Positions 47,061 through 61,541 of a DNA stretch of 64,000 nt are shown one piece after another. Origin of the DNA: Phylloscopus collybita (Eukaryota > Chordata > Aves > Passeriformes > Phylloscopidae); the NCBI GenBank assembly GCA_027886175.1, contig JAJNNQ010000003.1:2998001-3062000 (forward strand), given 5' to 3'. The notes beneath the pieces were generated by a model. The model searched no databases and was not told the origin of the DNA. It worked only from the letters and a program-made list of their open reading frames with translations. Positions within the stretch are counted from its first letter, which is position 1, and each line of letters begins with the position of its first letter. The position numbers and the translations under genes are program-made.

Positions 47061-48814
47061 GCAGAACAATCCTCCAAAACCACAGAAGAAAAACCCATAT
47101 GTCAAAATCTATGGTTGTTTTTCTGCATATTAAAGCATTCACATTTAAAAATAAAATTTAAAAAAAAACCCCACACATATTTTTTCAGCTTTCCATGAAT
47201 GTGAAGCTGAGATAGGGGTTGAAAATCAATACATTTTGTTAGTGCTGATGGCTCTGAAGTTGGAATAATTCTGGAAACTCAATGCAAATCAGGATAACCA
47301 ATGACATGCACTAATAATTCATATTCCCTTCTGTTTTCTCAGCTTCTGAGCATTCCTCAAGTCCTCAGGGTGCTGCAAAGTCTCATATCTCTTGTTGTGA
47401 AGGTCTGGATCTTGTGTGAAAAATTACAGCCTGCCTCTCCACCTCTCTCAGAGGTTTCTTTTGGTGAGGTTACAGTTCCAGGAACATCTGCATGTGCTGT
47501 AAAAATTCTTGTTATGAGCCATATTAACCAGGACAAAACAAAATCCTGCTCAGTTCCATTTTGTCATTGACTCCCGCCAGGGTAAAGACAGGTCAGCCTC
47601 AAATGTTGGGGAAAATCTTATTTTCTCTTGTCACATAATCAGTACAGAATCCAAGCATATAATTACAATTCCATACACACAATATTTGGATACTTAATAG
47701 TGCATTAAGCACGTTACATTGAATGTTTTGATATAATTTAATCTCGCCGTGTGTCAATATTTAGCTCCTAATTAATGGCATATTTACTTCTCTGCCATAC
47801 ATTGGTGTGCCAATTATGAGCTTAAACACCCTTTCCCCAGCTCAATACTTGCCATGGAAATTAAACACTCTGAGCTGAACCTGTCCGTGGTGGAACTTCA
47901 TCAAAAGCAAGGAATTTGCTCCCAGAAAGCCTTTGATCCACTGCACAGTGTTAATGCAATCTGAAGGTATTTTCTGGATTGGATTTTTCCTTCTGTGATC
48001 AGTGTGGCTTCAACGGGTGTTGCACACCCCCAAGAAACACAGACCTGCATTAAGAGGGCTTTAATTGTCACCTCTTGTTTTCCTACACATGGATTATTTC
48101 CAGTTCGTCTCCCTTCCAGGTTTATTTGGGCAATAAATTCACAATTAACTCGAGCCCATCAAGTACTATAAAAACTGAAATTGTGCCTGACACGTTGGTT
48201 GTTTTTTTTTTTTTGTTCCAGAACTGATTAATTAAGAGGTTTAGGCAGTCATTTTTTATCCAACATTTGAGGAAGAATTTTGACAGACCTACATTCAATT
48301 AAAGTGTCTTCCATCTCCTTCCACCTTTTCCCATTTAGCCCTTGGTCTCTGCAGAATAACTCTGTTATGTGGTGTCCGTGAAGAATTTATAAATATTCCA
48401 GCCTTTTTTTTTTTTTTCTGGAATCAGGATAGTGGAGCTTTACCCTGCAGACACTTTCTTTTGAGTTTTCAGTTTAGAAGAAATTCCTTTACATTCTTGT
48501 AAATCTATCACTAGATAGATAGATATGTGCAATAATATGAAGCATTTGTAACTTTAAAGATTTAGCAAAATACAGAATGTACATGGTTTTTAGACATAAT
48601 CATGTAAAATTATATATTATAATAGATTATATATTATTACATTTGCTTGTATGACTCTGACAACTATTTCTGTTAGGACTGAGCAAAGCTTGACCACAGA
48701 AGGAGGTGCCAAGGGAGATGTGTGACTTCAACATAACCACACTACTACAGGTAAAGACTGTCAGGGCAGCACTTTACTTTTGCTATTCTAAAGGAATATT
48801 TGGAATAGCAGGTG
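47061..48814. other. Unique, AT-rich sequence, no gene recognised
   Basis: 47630-47830 is another repeat-free AT-rich block with CTAATTAATGG and CCAATTATGAGC motifs. A short (GATA)n run lies near 48514. The segment 48600-48650 is nearly pure A/T. Confidence 0.4.
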
Positions 48815-49008
48815 AAAAAACAAAAACAAAAACAAAAACCCAAAAAAATCCAAAAAACCAAACCAAACCAAACCAAAACCAAAAACAAGCAAAAGCAAAA
48901 CCAACCAAACAAACGAACAAAACCAACAAAAAACAAATCACAACCAAAAAACTACCCAAACCAAAAAAACCCAAACCAAACCAACAAACAAAAAAAACCC
49001 CACCACCT
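48815..49008 (+). repeat. A/C-only low-complexity tract
   Basis: About 194 bases, starting as (CAAAAA)n and turning into mixed A/C. Confidence 0.93.
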
Positions 49009-52000
49009 TCCTAACCCACAAAGTCCTGGATTTCTTTAATGAACTTTTCTCCCCTTGACACTTTCTTCCAGCTCAGAGACCTGCACAGAAAGGAGCAGTA
49101 AAAGCCTTTCACCACAAATTAACACCCCTTAAATGCTAAATATCCAGGATTTGGCATGCAGTTAATTGCTGACAGCCAATCCACAAAGGAAAGGGGCTCA
49201 CAAAAGTCCAGCCTAATGGTGAATACCTTCAGGAAAATTAAAATCTACTCATGGTGGTTCCGTGTTGAGGAAGAGCCTCCGAGCTCACCAAGTGAATTAT
49301 TCCCAGGGGATTGTTTGCCAGTGCCACAGCCACAGATTGCAGCCACAGATTTTTCCTGGCAGGCCACCGAAAGAAATGCAATTGCAAATGGCAATGCAAA
49401 TCCAAATGCAAGTGCAATTGTCGAAGCGAGATTAGAATCAGCCCTTGCTGTCATTAAAGTGCGATTGGCTTAAAAACAAAGTGCTTGTCCTGCAGACCAG
49501 CATCAGGAAATGCATCGGGAGGCTTCAGCCTGTGGCTGAATGTTCATCTTCAATGGAAAAATATTGCCCCAGTGGTCAGAAAGTCAGCCCAAAACAGCAG
49601 CTCCTCACTGGCCTATTAATCCCAGACAAATGGGATCAATGGTTTTCTTTTCCCGGGCTTTCCCAGAAGGTTTCCCCGTGTCCAAAAGGATGTTGCCCTC
49701 TTTTCCCTCTCAAACTCTGAGCAGCCATCCTGATAGTAAATTCTGTCCTATAAAACTACCAAAGAGGGGTTAATATCTTAGGAAACCCAACTACTCCTCT
49801 AAAGAAAATAGGCTTATTTTTTTTAAAAAATAATAAAAAAGTAGACTCTATCCTTGTGTTTCTAAGCTCAGAAAAAGAAATCCTTCTGAACCAAAACTTC
49901 TTGAAGCTTGGAGTATTTGCTGAATATGTCAACGACCTAAAGGAAGAATATTCAGGGAGGAAAACACAAAGCAGGGAGGGAAGCAGCACTGTTTCTCCAG
50001 CAGCTCCCATTATTTTTTCAGGAGATGGATGGGGGTTAATGCAGTGTAGAAGGAGCTGTTTGAAAATCCGAGTAATGCCCAGCCATCCCCACCAGGGCTC
50101 AAATAGCTCCTTTCCTTATTCCCAGAGGAAAAGGAGCCTGATGTCCCTTGCCTGATGGAAACCATTTTCCCCTCTGATTGTTCACAAACACGACCTGGGA
50201 TCAAAAGCCAGCCCAATTTAAAAACAAACCCAAAACCCACTAAAACCACGCTTCAGTGGTTGAACTCCAAGGCCTGAAAACATATTCATGTGAAACATTT
50301 TTCAGTATCTCCTCTGGTTTTTATCATAACTCTGAACAAAACCCAAGCTGTCATCCAATGTACATTTTTCCCCCAAATTAATTTAGTTTACACCGACTAC
50401 TTCATCAAGCACCCATCAGTGTCAGTCCTTTTTTTTTTTCATGGCTATTTCTTCTAGAACTTTAAACACAAACATGCAAAATAATCTTAATGATAATTAA
50501 AATAAGCATATTTAAATATTTGTTTTCCTTTAATTTTTCTTCCTACACCTGCATGGGACTGCTCAGTGAAACAAACTTGGGGAGAGGGAGTCTGGCGTTG
50601 AGCTCAGCCATAAATAAATTAAGATTTCGTGAAAAATGCAGAATGTTTTCTTAAGCATGTGTGGTGAGAGAATTTCCAGACCTCTGAGCTCAGGGTCTGT
50701 CTGGCACATTTCTAGCTGGAAATATGGGATTTCTCTTGGCCCACTTCTCCTGGCCTCTCAGTAACTACTTTTTAAATCAGTTTATTCATGGAGCCACTCA
50801 GGGCCTTTTCTGTCCTACTTACTCAGAGCCAGCATTTATTTGCTCATGTGGAATTGTCCTGCTGGCTGGAATGGGCTGATTTGTCAGAAAAAGGGAGCAG
50901 AACTGGACCACCAGTGTTTCCCATCTCAGACTCTCATGAAATTATATCACTTAGAATGCAAAATAATCTCAGTATTCACACTCCGGATTTTTTCAGGCTT
51001 TTAGAACTCCTTTCCCAGGCAGTTTGGCTTTCCAGAACAGATTTTCTCTTCCTCCTAGAATTAATTAAAGTGGTTCAAACTCAGGCTGGGCCAATCCATT
51101 CCTAGAAATAGCGTTTAAAGATCAGCCCTAAGAAGAAAATAAATGTACTGCAAACTGTATTTTTCAGCCAATTGTCCATGTGAGTATCAGGAGCTAAAGG
51201 GAAATGGATATTCCTTCAGCTTCAGAATGGTCTGTGCTATAAAAGCTCTCCCAAGCCTTTCCAAAATATGGAATATCTGGAACGTATTCCTGGGCAGGGG
51301 AACTATTATCTAAATAGTAACTATTCATGTAAACAGTAATTATTCATGCAAATAGTTTCTTTTCTTAATATGTTTAATATTCTATACTATGGGTTTTTCA
51401 TATATACAAAAAATATAGAAATACACATTTGTATTTATATTTATACTTTCCAATTTCACACTATAATAAATATAATATTGGACATATTTTAAGCTAAATA
51501 ATTTATAATGAGCATCTATTTTAAAATATATTATATTATGAAAATGTATTTCTGTAGATGCATTATCTGGAGATCTGGTCATACGTGAAATAACTGCCAT
51601 ACAAAGATTCCTCAGTATCTCTGGCACCTTTTAATGCAACAGATTCTGTATTTAGACAGTCTACATTAAATACATGAAGTATTTTAAGACAACAGATGAA
51701 AAAGAAAAAAATCCTCTGTTAAAAGCTCTGTTACATCTAAGACAAAAGTGCCTAGGGGGCTACGCTCAAGGAAGAATTTTAATTTCAAGAACAAATGTGC
51801 CACTCTTGCTCAGAAAATTTTCCCCAGAATGTTCAAATTTATAGTTCCATGCTCAGTTTTTTTCACAGCTTGCCTTGTTGGAGATGATCAGTAAATGAAG
51901 CAGAAAACTAAGAAAAGGGGAAGATTATTCTTTTGTGATGAAGCCATTAGATAGAGACTGAGAGAAGCTGCAAAAGAGATCTCTGATGGAAATACTCACG

Positions 52001-53741
52001 AGGCTGAAAAACATTAATTTTCTACTTTATTTTTGCCTATTTAGTATTGAACTTTTGCCTCTTCTTTATTTTTCCCCCCAGAACGTCTGATTCACTCACC
52101 CCATTCTCAGTTTGAATGGAGTTACACATCATGACTGTTTGCAGGTTTTAATTCATTTTCCCTTCTACTTACAAAGCTATTTAAATGCCTAGAAACTTGA
52201 ATTAATAAAGTTTTGTCTCTGTTAGTTACTCCCCTATCCGCCACCTCTCATTCACCTGGCTGACTCGTTGTTTCACTGCTGTTGATATTTGCTTTACATA
52301 TGAGGTGATTAGTAATTTTTGCCATTTTTTTTTCATTCTCAGATATAAATCTGGTTATCTCCTCTACCATTCCTCAGACTCTCTCCCAAAAATATTTCAT
52401 TTAAATGTTTAATTGGGTCACACTCCTGTCGTTTTACCCGTTCAGGCTGGGATTGACTGGTTTGGTTTGGAACCATAGGCAAGTTTTTCTTTGAAGAAAG
52501 CAGAATATTCTTGCTGTTAAAAAGAGCAGTTGAAACGTTGGCTGGGAGACAGAACAGAGCAGCAATGAGCTGAAGTTCTCTCCTTTCCTTGCTCTGTCTG
52601 GTTGGTGTCATCCTTGCAGGATAAATAATGAACCAGGGCAAACTGAGTCAGTTTAACAACCCACATGTGATGAAAGGGTGACATGAAACTCTCAGGCTCA
52701 TGCCATGACTCATAATTATTATTAATCTGGTTAAAACAATTTGTTACTCAGAGCTCAAGGATGAAATTCAGACTTTTTTTCCTGCTGCTTTGTGCAGTGA
52801 TTAATTTCTTCCTATATGCAATAAAATGATAAACAACCCAGAATGTTTATTTCACAATGGAGGCATTAAGGCTGTCAATCATTGACCATTTTTATGTCAG
52901 AACTTGAAATCAAGTTCATCCTTATGTTTGTTGTCTAATAAGAAAATTGATCAAGGTGATAAAGGGGGATAAAAATGATAAAAAGCAGATGTTTCCCAGC
53001 TGTACTTCACTAGTAACAAATGTTGTCTCCTAAAATTTTATATTGAATCTCCCAGAAGCACAAAATAAATCATGCAACTTGCTGCTTAGTGCTTTGAAAC
53101 GTTTACATCAAGTTAGAAGTTAAAGACAGATCAAGAATGAAATTAATGATAAAATATTCACCTTGAATTTATACAGCTTTTATACACAGTCTGTGCCAGA
53201 AAGGGATTTTTTGATGCTGTTTCTCTCAGAAATCGTACTGGAAAATATTGCAGGGGGTAAGGAGAGGATCTATCCAAGTGTCTGCTGTGGGGGAATCTGA
53301 CAGCACTCTGAATTCACACAAAATTACAATCAAAACCAAAGAAGGTACTTCTGCACAGAACACAGATAACAACACCACTTTATTTAATATAGTTGCCATT
53401 AATATTATTAAAACCACTAATGCTAATCAGCTTGAAGTTTGCATGAGAATACCAGCATTCATTCTACACTGAGTGTTATTCCAGATTTTGTTATTGAAGT
53501 TTGGCATCAACGGAACTTGAAAGACCCACAGAGTCTTGTGAATCTTCTTTCAAGGTTTATTTGTCTGTAAATTCAAATGGCCCTCATGTAAATGAGATTA
53601 AAGTGTTTGGGAAGAAGGGAACTGAAAAAAAGCCTTGCTTTGTCTGCTTTAAAATAAATCCAAAGAGTGAGCTGAGCTGTGCAAACAGGACTAAAGCTGG
53701 AGATGGATAAGAAGAGGCACCAGGCGTTTTCATAAAGCCAA
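49009..53741. other. Unique sequence, no gene recognised
   Basis: Holds a short cluster of GCAAAT/ATGCAA words at 49376-49424. The rest is AT-rich with no repeat family, for example 51.3-51.7 kb. No coding region supported. Confidence 0.4.
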
Positions 53742-53879
53742 AATCACAGAATCTCACGTTTGTGGAATGGTTTGGGTTGGAAGTTCATCCCACCCCACCC
53801 TGCCATGGGCAGGGACATCTTCCACTGTCCCAGGCTGCTCCCAGCCCCATCCAACCTGGCCTTGGACACTGCCAGGGAA
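53742..53879 (-). mobile_element. CR1 LINE 3' end
   Basis: Minus-strand CR1 terminus: ATCACAGAATC tail, GGAATGGTTTGGGTTGGAAG, CTGCCATGGGCAGGGACATC and CCAACCTGGCCTTGGACACT. Confidence 0.91.
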
Positions 53880-56800
53880 TGAGCTGTCTTTATATTCTGG
53901 CATTCTCTCTGCCACTCTGGCCTTACAAAACAACTTCAGACTTAATTGAGCAATTAAGGGGAAATAATGAGATTCTCTTTTGCCTGCTCAGGTCAGCAGC
54001 GCCGGGCGGGCCCAGGCAGCAGCACATCCCAAAATCTGAGAGGTGACACCCCCAGAAAGAGTTTTATCATCTTCCTCATGTCCTAGAGATCTCTCATCTG
54101 CAACCCACTCGAATGCAAGCAGAATGAATGTTGTTTGAAAGAGCAAAGCTGGAATTCTGTGGAAATCAAGGGAGGGCTGAATCTACTCCTCCGTCTCCCA
54201 AGCACAGGCACCTCATTTTTTGGGGTACAAAGAGAAGAGTGCATTAAAACTTCTCCTTTTTGTTGCTGAAAAGACATTTCAACGCTTTTAGACTTCTCTG
54301 CAGAACATACTTTTATTTCAGCCAGGTTTCTGGATGCTTTGGAAAACCTGCTAATTCAAGGAAACACTCGGGAGTGCGAGCCCCGTTACAAACCCTTACC
54401 ATAATAAAGATCAGATTGACAGCCTTTTCTGTCTCATTGCTCTGTTTGAAACTGCAAAGGGCTCTTGAGCTGCTGCTGCTCGTGATTAAATTTGCTTTCT
54501 GTCACGCAATTGCATTTTTAAAACTCTGTTCAGTAAAATATTTCTAACTCCATTACAATAAATTGAACCCGGCGTAGCACGGACACATGAGCCACATGAA
54601 CAACTGCTGCTGCTGCTGCCTGCCTGTTGATGAGCTTCCAGCAGCAAATGGGGACCTGGATGGAGCTTTTTTCCTTCTCCTTCAGAGTTACATCCACCCC
54701 CACACCGTGAAAATAGAACTGCTATAAAATAATTAAGCTGTTGCAGGTAACCTGCTGAGCCTGGGCTCATTCCTGTTATCAGAGCACAGATTTGCTCTTC
54801 AGCCGTCACTGATGTGTTTGACATCTGCCACAAAGGACCCAGTGGCTCCTCAAAGACTTCTCAGGCTGCCCTTTTTATCTTACAAGCTGCTCCTCCCAGA
54901 AACACGTTTCTAACCCTGAGGAGAAGGTGAAAACGGAAGGGGAATACCCCAAATATACCCAACAAGCCATCCTACAGGATCTGCTGGTGGGTGTTGAAAT
55001 CAAGAATATCAAAGCAGAGCCTGAGCACCTGCTCTGTGTGGTGCAGTGACAGAGATCACTTTCAAGCCCTCCCTTATTTGCTTCATCTGACATTTTTCTT
55101 TGGAAAAGCCAGATGCTCAATTAGGAAAATAAGGTCTTTTATTAATAATCAAGAAAATGTCTGGTTTGGATTAATTTTCATTCTTCCTTTATCTGGTTGA
55201 GCCCTTTAAACTGTTAATGTGCTGAACTTCTAATTTTTCTTTATTTGCAGTAATTTGGTTTATCAGACTCCATATGAAGATAGGAAATATAACAGAAAAA
55301 ACATATAAGGCTGGCAGGTGGAAAAAAATTCAGGCCATGTATGAACCCAAGTTCATAGAAAAAACTATGTTTCTCAGAAAAAACTCAGCAGGAAGAAATT
55401 TAGCACCAAGGTTTGCAGAGGTTAAGGCAAGAATGCACTATTATAATTATAAATATTTTCTGACCACAGCCTTATCCTGCAAAGATCATTAGAAAAGTTA
55501 TCAGCTTCTCATTCATCCCTTTCTGCATTTAGTGGGTCTCATTCAGAAGATTCAACCTGAAATTTCTGGTTTTGGAGATTTTCATTCAGAATGAAAGTTT
55601 AAAATTTTGATGGATGCTTATAAATGAAATTTGCATCATTTTCTGACTACACAATTGTCAGAAGTCAATTAAAAAAACGTAAAACTTGTTCTGAACTATA
55701 CAAATTTAACCAGCAAATGGATTTTTTCCCAGAGTACGACTGTTCAGATATTCTATACCTTTATCATAATCAAAGGAAAGGTAGGCTTTTAATTTCTTCA
55801 ATGAGATAATCTTGGCAGGGAAAAGTTAAATTGGGATAAAGCAACAGAGCTGAATTAGAAAGGAACGAAAAAAAAAATCCCTCTTCCATCAAACCAACTG
55901 GAAACATAATTTTTTCTTCACTCTTTACATTGCTTTTTGTTGATAGCACAGAGAGGGGAACTTGTCCTGCTTGTTTTGTGAATTTATGCCCCGTGGCCAC
56001 GCAAAGGAAACAAGAAGTGGTTTCTGGAGCCTGATTCCCCTCAGGGGTCAGGATGTGACCTGCAGCTGTTCCTGCCCACTGCCTGTGGATTACTTCTCTC
56101 TTAATGACCTTTCAGAAGTGTAGAACATCTGAAGTTTCTTTATCCAATTATTGCTTGCAATATTCAAGTCGTTTCTGCGTGAACAGTATTAAATCCTTCG
56201 AGCATCTGCCCTTTTGTGTTAAATGAATTTAATCAACCCTACTTCGACTAAAATGGATTTTTTGATTAGAGGCAAGATTGCTGAAAGCAGTTATTTATTT
56301 ATTTTTATAGTCACAAATTATTTACTCTGCAATCCTAACATTTATTTTTTATGGGCCTGAATAATGAAAGATCAGAGACGATGTTTGAGGGGAGAGAGAC
56401 AGTTCGTGTCTGCAAATCGAGTTGGTTATGGTCTATGATGTCAGAGATTGATCAAGTATAAATATTAAACAAATGGGAAATTTCTGAAAAAAAAAACCTG
56501 AAGTGAATAAGAGTTATAGATACAACATCAGTGAGTTAACTCCAGGAGAAGTTCCATCTTTTTCCTTTTTCAGTGGTCTGATGTATGACACGACTGATGC
56601 CTAAATCAGAAAAAAAGTGAGCAAATCATCGTTGCTGTCACAACCTAACTCCCAGTGTGATGTACAGAGATTTAAAAGGAAAGACATTATACACACAGAT
56701 ATTTGAAATTAAATAGTCAAATGAAGGCAGCCTGGTTTTAAAAGCCCAGATTTCCACAGAATTTCCCACAAGGACTTCATGACAAAACAGCAAACTCCAT

Positions 56801-58557
56801 AAGCTTTTCCTTGCTACCAACACATAAATTTGAGAGGAAATTGTCAGGTTTTTTTTTTGGGGGGGAGACACAAAAAATGCTGCAAATCTTTACCAGACCA
56901 GTGGTCAGACAGGTCAGAAGAGAAAGAATAGCTAAAAATAAATTCATATGAACCCATGAACATTTGGCCACTCACAAAAAATAAAGGGGAAAAAAAAGGA
57001 ATTAAAATTCTTTAGCGATTCAAAATTAACTTTCCATAGACAATTTCCTCAGTTATATAATTCATGACTGAACTCTCTTGAAAACTTTTCACTTCAAAAA
57101 AAATCTGAATAGTCTGTCTTCTGAACAATGCTTTTGAACTGCCAATATGGCAAATAATCCCAGTGCGTTTTCTGTGGGGGAGAGGGAATCGTGGGCTTTG
57201 TTCTCCCACTGAACCAGCAGAAGTTTTGCCCTGGACTTCAATGGAAGGAAGAGGAGATTTCCTGCCTTCAGAGAGGGAAGAGTATCAAAGTGGACACCAC
57301 ACAATGCACAGACGCACCAGGAAGGGATTTTTGTGTTGTAAATCACAAAATCTAGGCCGGAGTTGGGGAGTGATTTCCAATTCCGTTTCATTTCTCAGCC
57401 TCTCCCACTCTCTGCTCCTGCATAAACGAGTGGGTGAAGCTGAAGTTGCCTCCATCACTCTGTGAGCTGACATTCCTCCTAAGATGTATTATGTATACAA
57501 ATGATGATACTTAAGGAAACTTTTGTTCTGAGGAAGTCTCATCAAAAGGAGGTCCTTTCCAAATGAAATAATTAGCGATGCTATTTGATGCCTGGGGAAA
57601 ACACAACTCGGCTTTGGTGGAACCATCGCCACGTCTTTAACGCCTAAGGCCTTTTATGCACTGGGGTTTGGGGGAAAGAAATTGGCTTTTAGAAGTTTTG
57701 GACTTCATTTTTGAAGGCTCCTCAACAAGTTAACAGGTTTTTTTTTTCAAGTGAAGTAACTGGTGAATCTGACTCTGTCTCAAGGCATCAACTGGCAGAG
57801 GCTTTGCAGAGTGAACAGGCCTGAAATCCATCAGGAAAATGAAGAATTGTTGTAGGAGTTTCATGGACAAACCACTCACCACCTGGGATCTACACAGCCA
57901 AATTTTTTGTATGAGGGTCTCATTTTTTCCTCACTTCCACAAATGCCCCAAAGTTTTAGTGGATCCCTAAGAAAATTAAAGTTTTACCCTGCACCCTGGG
58001 TCTGAATTTGAATCTCTTCCTCCAAGCCCATCCCAGAGGATTGTGTACACCAAGGAACTGGAAACTGGGGGCAGAAGTGGAATTATTTTTCCTGTGCAAA
58101 AAGGAAGTGCACAAAACTGACTTATGTAGAGTGCTTGGGCAAAGGTGAACCAAACAATTTAATACTGAACTACGTTTATTGACTTAATTTGTTCAGCAGT
58201 TTCTAAAGGGCTCGTCCTAAAACCTCTCATTGTGTTCTCAGTACTCCTAGAACCACTTCTTCACTTAAGCTGATAAAACTGTCACATTTTGGGTGTTTTA
58301 TTCAGCTCCATTTCCAGAGGGGAAGTCAAACACTCAATCCCAGCTGCCCTTGGAGCAGGGAATTTACATGCCCTGTTGTTTTGTGATGGCTGTGTTGTCA
58401 AAATAAATGACTCCAGCATTGTAAGCGTATTTCAACAGCAGAATAAATTCATTGTGTGTGGTTAATGTCACAGCAATCCAAAATCCTCACAGGAAATGCA
58501 GGGGAGAAGCTTTGAGAGGACAGGTAGGGTTTTCCAGGTTGCCTGGGATGTGGAATT
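53880..58557. other. Unique sequence, no gene recognised
   Basis: Mixed AT-rich DNA. 54260-54547 and 54486-54833 carry open frames on opposite strands with no domain. No named repeat seen. Confidence 0.4.
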
Positions 58558-58695
58558 GTAGATCCATAGAACAGTTTGGGTTGGAAGGGGCATTAAAGAT
58601 CATCCCATTCCAGCCCTTGCCATGGGCCCTGTCCAGCCTGGCCTTGGACACTGCCAGGGATCCAGGGGCAGCCACAGCTTCTCTGGGCACCCTGG
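58558..58695 (-). mobile_element. CR1 LINE 3' end
   Basis: Minus-strand CR1 terminus: CATAGAACAGTTTGGGTTGG, CATTAAAGATCATCCCATTC, CCAGCCTGGCCTTGGACACT and GGGGCAGCCACAGCTTCTCT. Confidence 0.91.
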
Positions 58696-61274
58696 GATGT
58701 TACTGGTCAGGAGAAACACTTTATCATGTATTTTTTTCCTATTTAGCAGCCACAGATACCTGAACTCAGAATAAACACTGAGCTTATTTTCTCTTTAAAA
58801 GTATTTAATTTAAAAACCTCAGACTCACATGTAGAGGTCTCAGTAGGTGACTGACATCTCCCAAGAGAGGTTCCTCAAGCACAGAAGGATCCAGCTGATC
58901 CCAATCTCCATCTTCTGGTCTCGCAGGAGTTACTGCAGCACGTGGGAAGAACAAGGAATTCAGAACTTGCCAAGGCCACCTCTTGCTTTAGGTATGTCTT
59001 GCAAACACACCTGAGATCTTCTTTTGACTTTTAAGAAGCTCTGTGAACAGTCTTTTCTCTAAAGCCATCAGTTATTAAAAGGTCAGGAAAATGTAGCAGT
59101 CCTAGAGAAAGAGATCAATTAGGAATGCGTGCTGGTGAGCTGATTAAGTTTTAAAAGCTCTTCATGCTAAAATAATATCTTTGAGATAATGTATGCCAGG
59201 GCACCCACCAACCTGCTTTCATTCTCCAGTGCTTCTGTGAACTTTGAAAAGGGTTCTTCAGGAAAAGAAAACAGTTAAACCATTTGAATTGCAATAAATT
59301 TAAACTCTAAATGAAGAAATAAAACTGGAAGAAACAGAGTTCATTTTGCCAGGCTCTCATCAGCATTGTCCATGCAGATGTTAGGCTAACACCAGGATAT
59401 TTCTCTTTGGAATGCTTTCATTTCTTCTCACATTTCTCTCAGGAGTTCCTGCTATCATCTAAAAACTCAGTTTATCAAGGCGATTCAGCTTGTGACTAAT
59501 TTGATTGATCGGTCCCATAATAAATGTTCACATATTTGAGAGACTGGGGATCTGGGCTATTAGCCAAAAAACTCACAGCTGACCCAAACCAAAGACATGA
59601 AAATCCCACCCAAACCCAAAATGAAGTCTGGGTCTGAATTTCTCTTTTTGGATAAAGCCATGGGCTTTATCCATGGGCTGGATTTCAAACTTATTGAGAA
59701 AACAACCCCCTGAAGTCACAGCAGGGTTTGTATCTGAACTCTAATTCTTCTCTTTAGTTATAGACACTGTGTAGGGGAAGTACCAGGAGATACAAACACA
59801 GGACAGCAAAGATTTTGATGCAATAAAATCCACATCTAATTTTTCCTCCAGTTGCTACATGACTCCGTAATATTTTCTTGTTTCTCTCTAAAACCTTTCT
59901 GTGCTTTCCCAGCTGAGAGTAAAGATAGAGGAAATCAATGCAAAAACAGAGTTTCTGCTGATATTAAATGGGGTAAACAATCTACTCTAAACTATTCTTA
60001 ACAGACAGCTCCTCTGAGATGCACTTGGCAGATGCTTCTCAATCCAGATAAAATATATGCCATTATCTTCTTTTCATGTGCTAGTCACTTGGCTCCTTAA
60101 AGATTCACATCTCTTCTCATTTGGAAATTCTTTATTCTACTGGGAAATGGCTTTTCTCAAGGAAGCAGGTACAGAGGAGGAGGTCTGACAAAAGGCTCAG
60201 AGAATGACTCAAAGGGAATCAGTGCCTTCCAGACCTGAAGGAAGTTTTGTGTCAGCTTCACCAAGCCAGAAATTGAGGATCTCACACACAGATTTATTAG
60301 AATTCCATGTTATTTTTAATTATTCTATTTCTTTGTTAGGACCAAAGCTTTGCTGTGTGTCAGGGACACAGGGCATCTGAGTCAGCAGTGTGAGAAATGT
60401 TCTGAGATGACTGAATTAAAGATTTTTTTTTTTTTTTTTAAAGAAGAATACAAATTGCAAGCTGAGCAACTGGGATCAAACTGAAATATCTGTGGAAAGT
60501 GGAGGTGAAGCTTGTTTCTAGTGGCACATCTACTGAAAGAAGTTGTTTTGGCTGCCAGCTCTTCCTGGCAGGGGGTTTTCTACTCATCTTTACTTTAGGG
60601 CCCCAGACATATTGGTGATAAAAATCATAATTTGTAGCTAAAAGAGCAGCTCACTGACCATTCCCAAGACTGAGACTTCCTTAATTCACATCATCTGCCT
60701 CTGAGTTTCCAAATCAACTCTGACTCCAGGCAGCCCCTGAGCAATTCCCTGATTCTGTGGCTTTCAGAGGAACCCTTTCTCCAAGGTGAAGCTCGTGTTT
60801 ATGTGACTTCTTTTGAGAACTCGGATGTTTTCCAGAACCATTTGCTACAGTGTTTGGAATCTGGCATCAGCATCGAGTAACCCACTGGTGATAACTCCTG
60901 CAAATGTGCAAATGCAGTCCCAGCTGATGCAAAATGGATTATGGATGCCTATCTTGGATATCTAATCCTGAAAGCTTGTCCTTGGGGAGCTCAGACAAGC
61001 ATGAAGTCATATTAATAACTTTCTATCATCTTTCAGAGATGAAAACTTGAAGAGGGAAAAAAAAAAAAGGGAGCTGAAGCATTCAAGAAACACTTTAAAA
61101 GCAAGATTAGGAATCACAGGTTATTCTCACAATTGTCTGTCAGCTCTCTGGAGGATGTTCTGTCTCCTGCTGTTCATATCCATAAAAGTTAAAGGATTGT
61201 AAATGGAAGGCTGAGAACAAGGTTTCCATCCTTGGGCTGTATAAACCAGGAGTAACTCCAGTTTATGAAACTCT
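58696..61274. other. Unique sequence, no gene recognised
   Basis: AT-rich DNA with a T-run near 60423-60439. I see no repeat family and no supported gene. Confidence 0.4.
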
Positions 61275-61541
61275 TAAAAAAAAATAACAAACAAAAACCA
61301 ACCAGCCAGCCAACCAACCAAAAAAACCCAAATAAAAACCCCAAAACAAACAAACAAAACCCAAAACAAGCAAACAAAACTCAAAACAAACAAACAAAAC
61401 CCAAGCAAACAAAGAAAAAACCAAGCAAACAAACCACAAACAAATCCACAAAACCAAACAAAAATACCCAACCAACAACAACGCAAACCAAAACAAAAAC
61501 AAAACAAAAACAAACAAACCCATATAAAAAATAACAAACCA
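61275..61541 (+). repeat. A/C-only low-complexity tract
   Basis: About 267 bases of A and C with rare G and T, dominated by CAAA, CCAAA and CAAAAC words. Confidence 0.94.
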
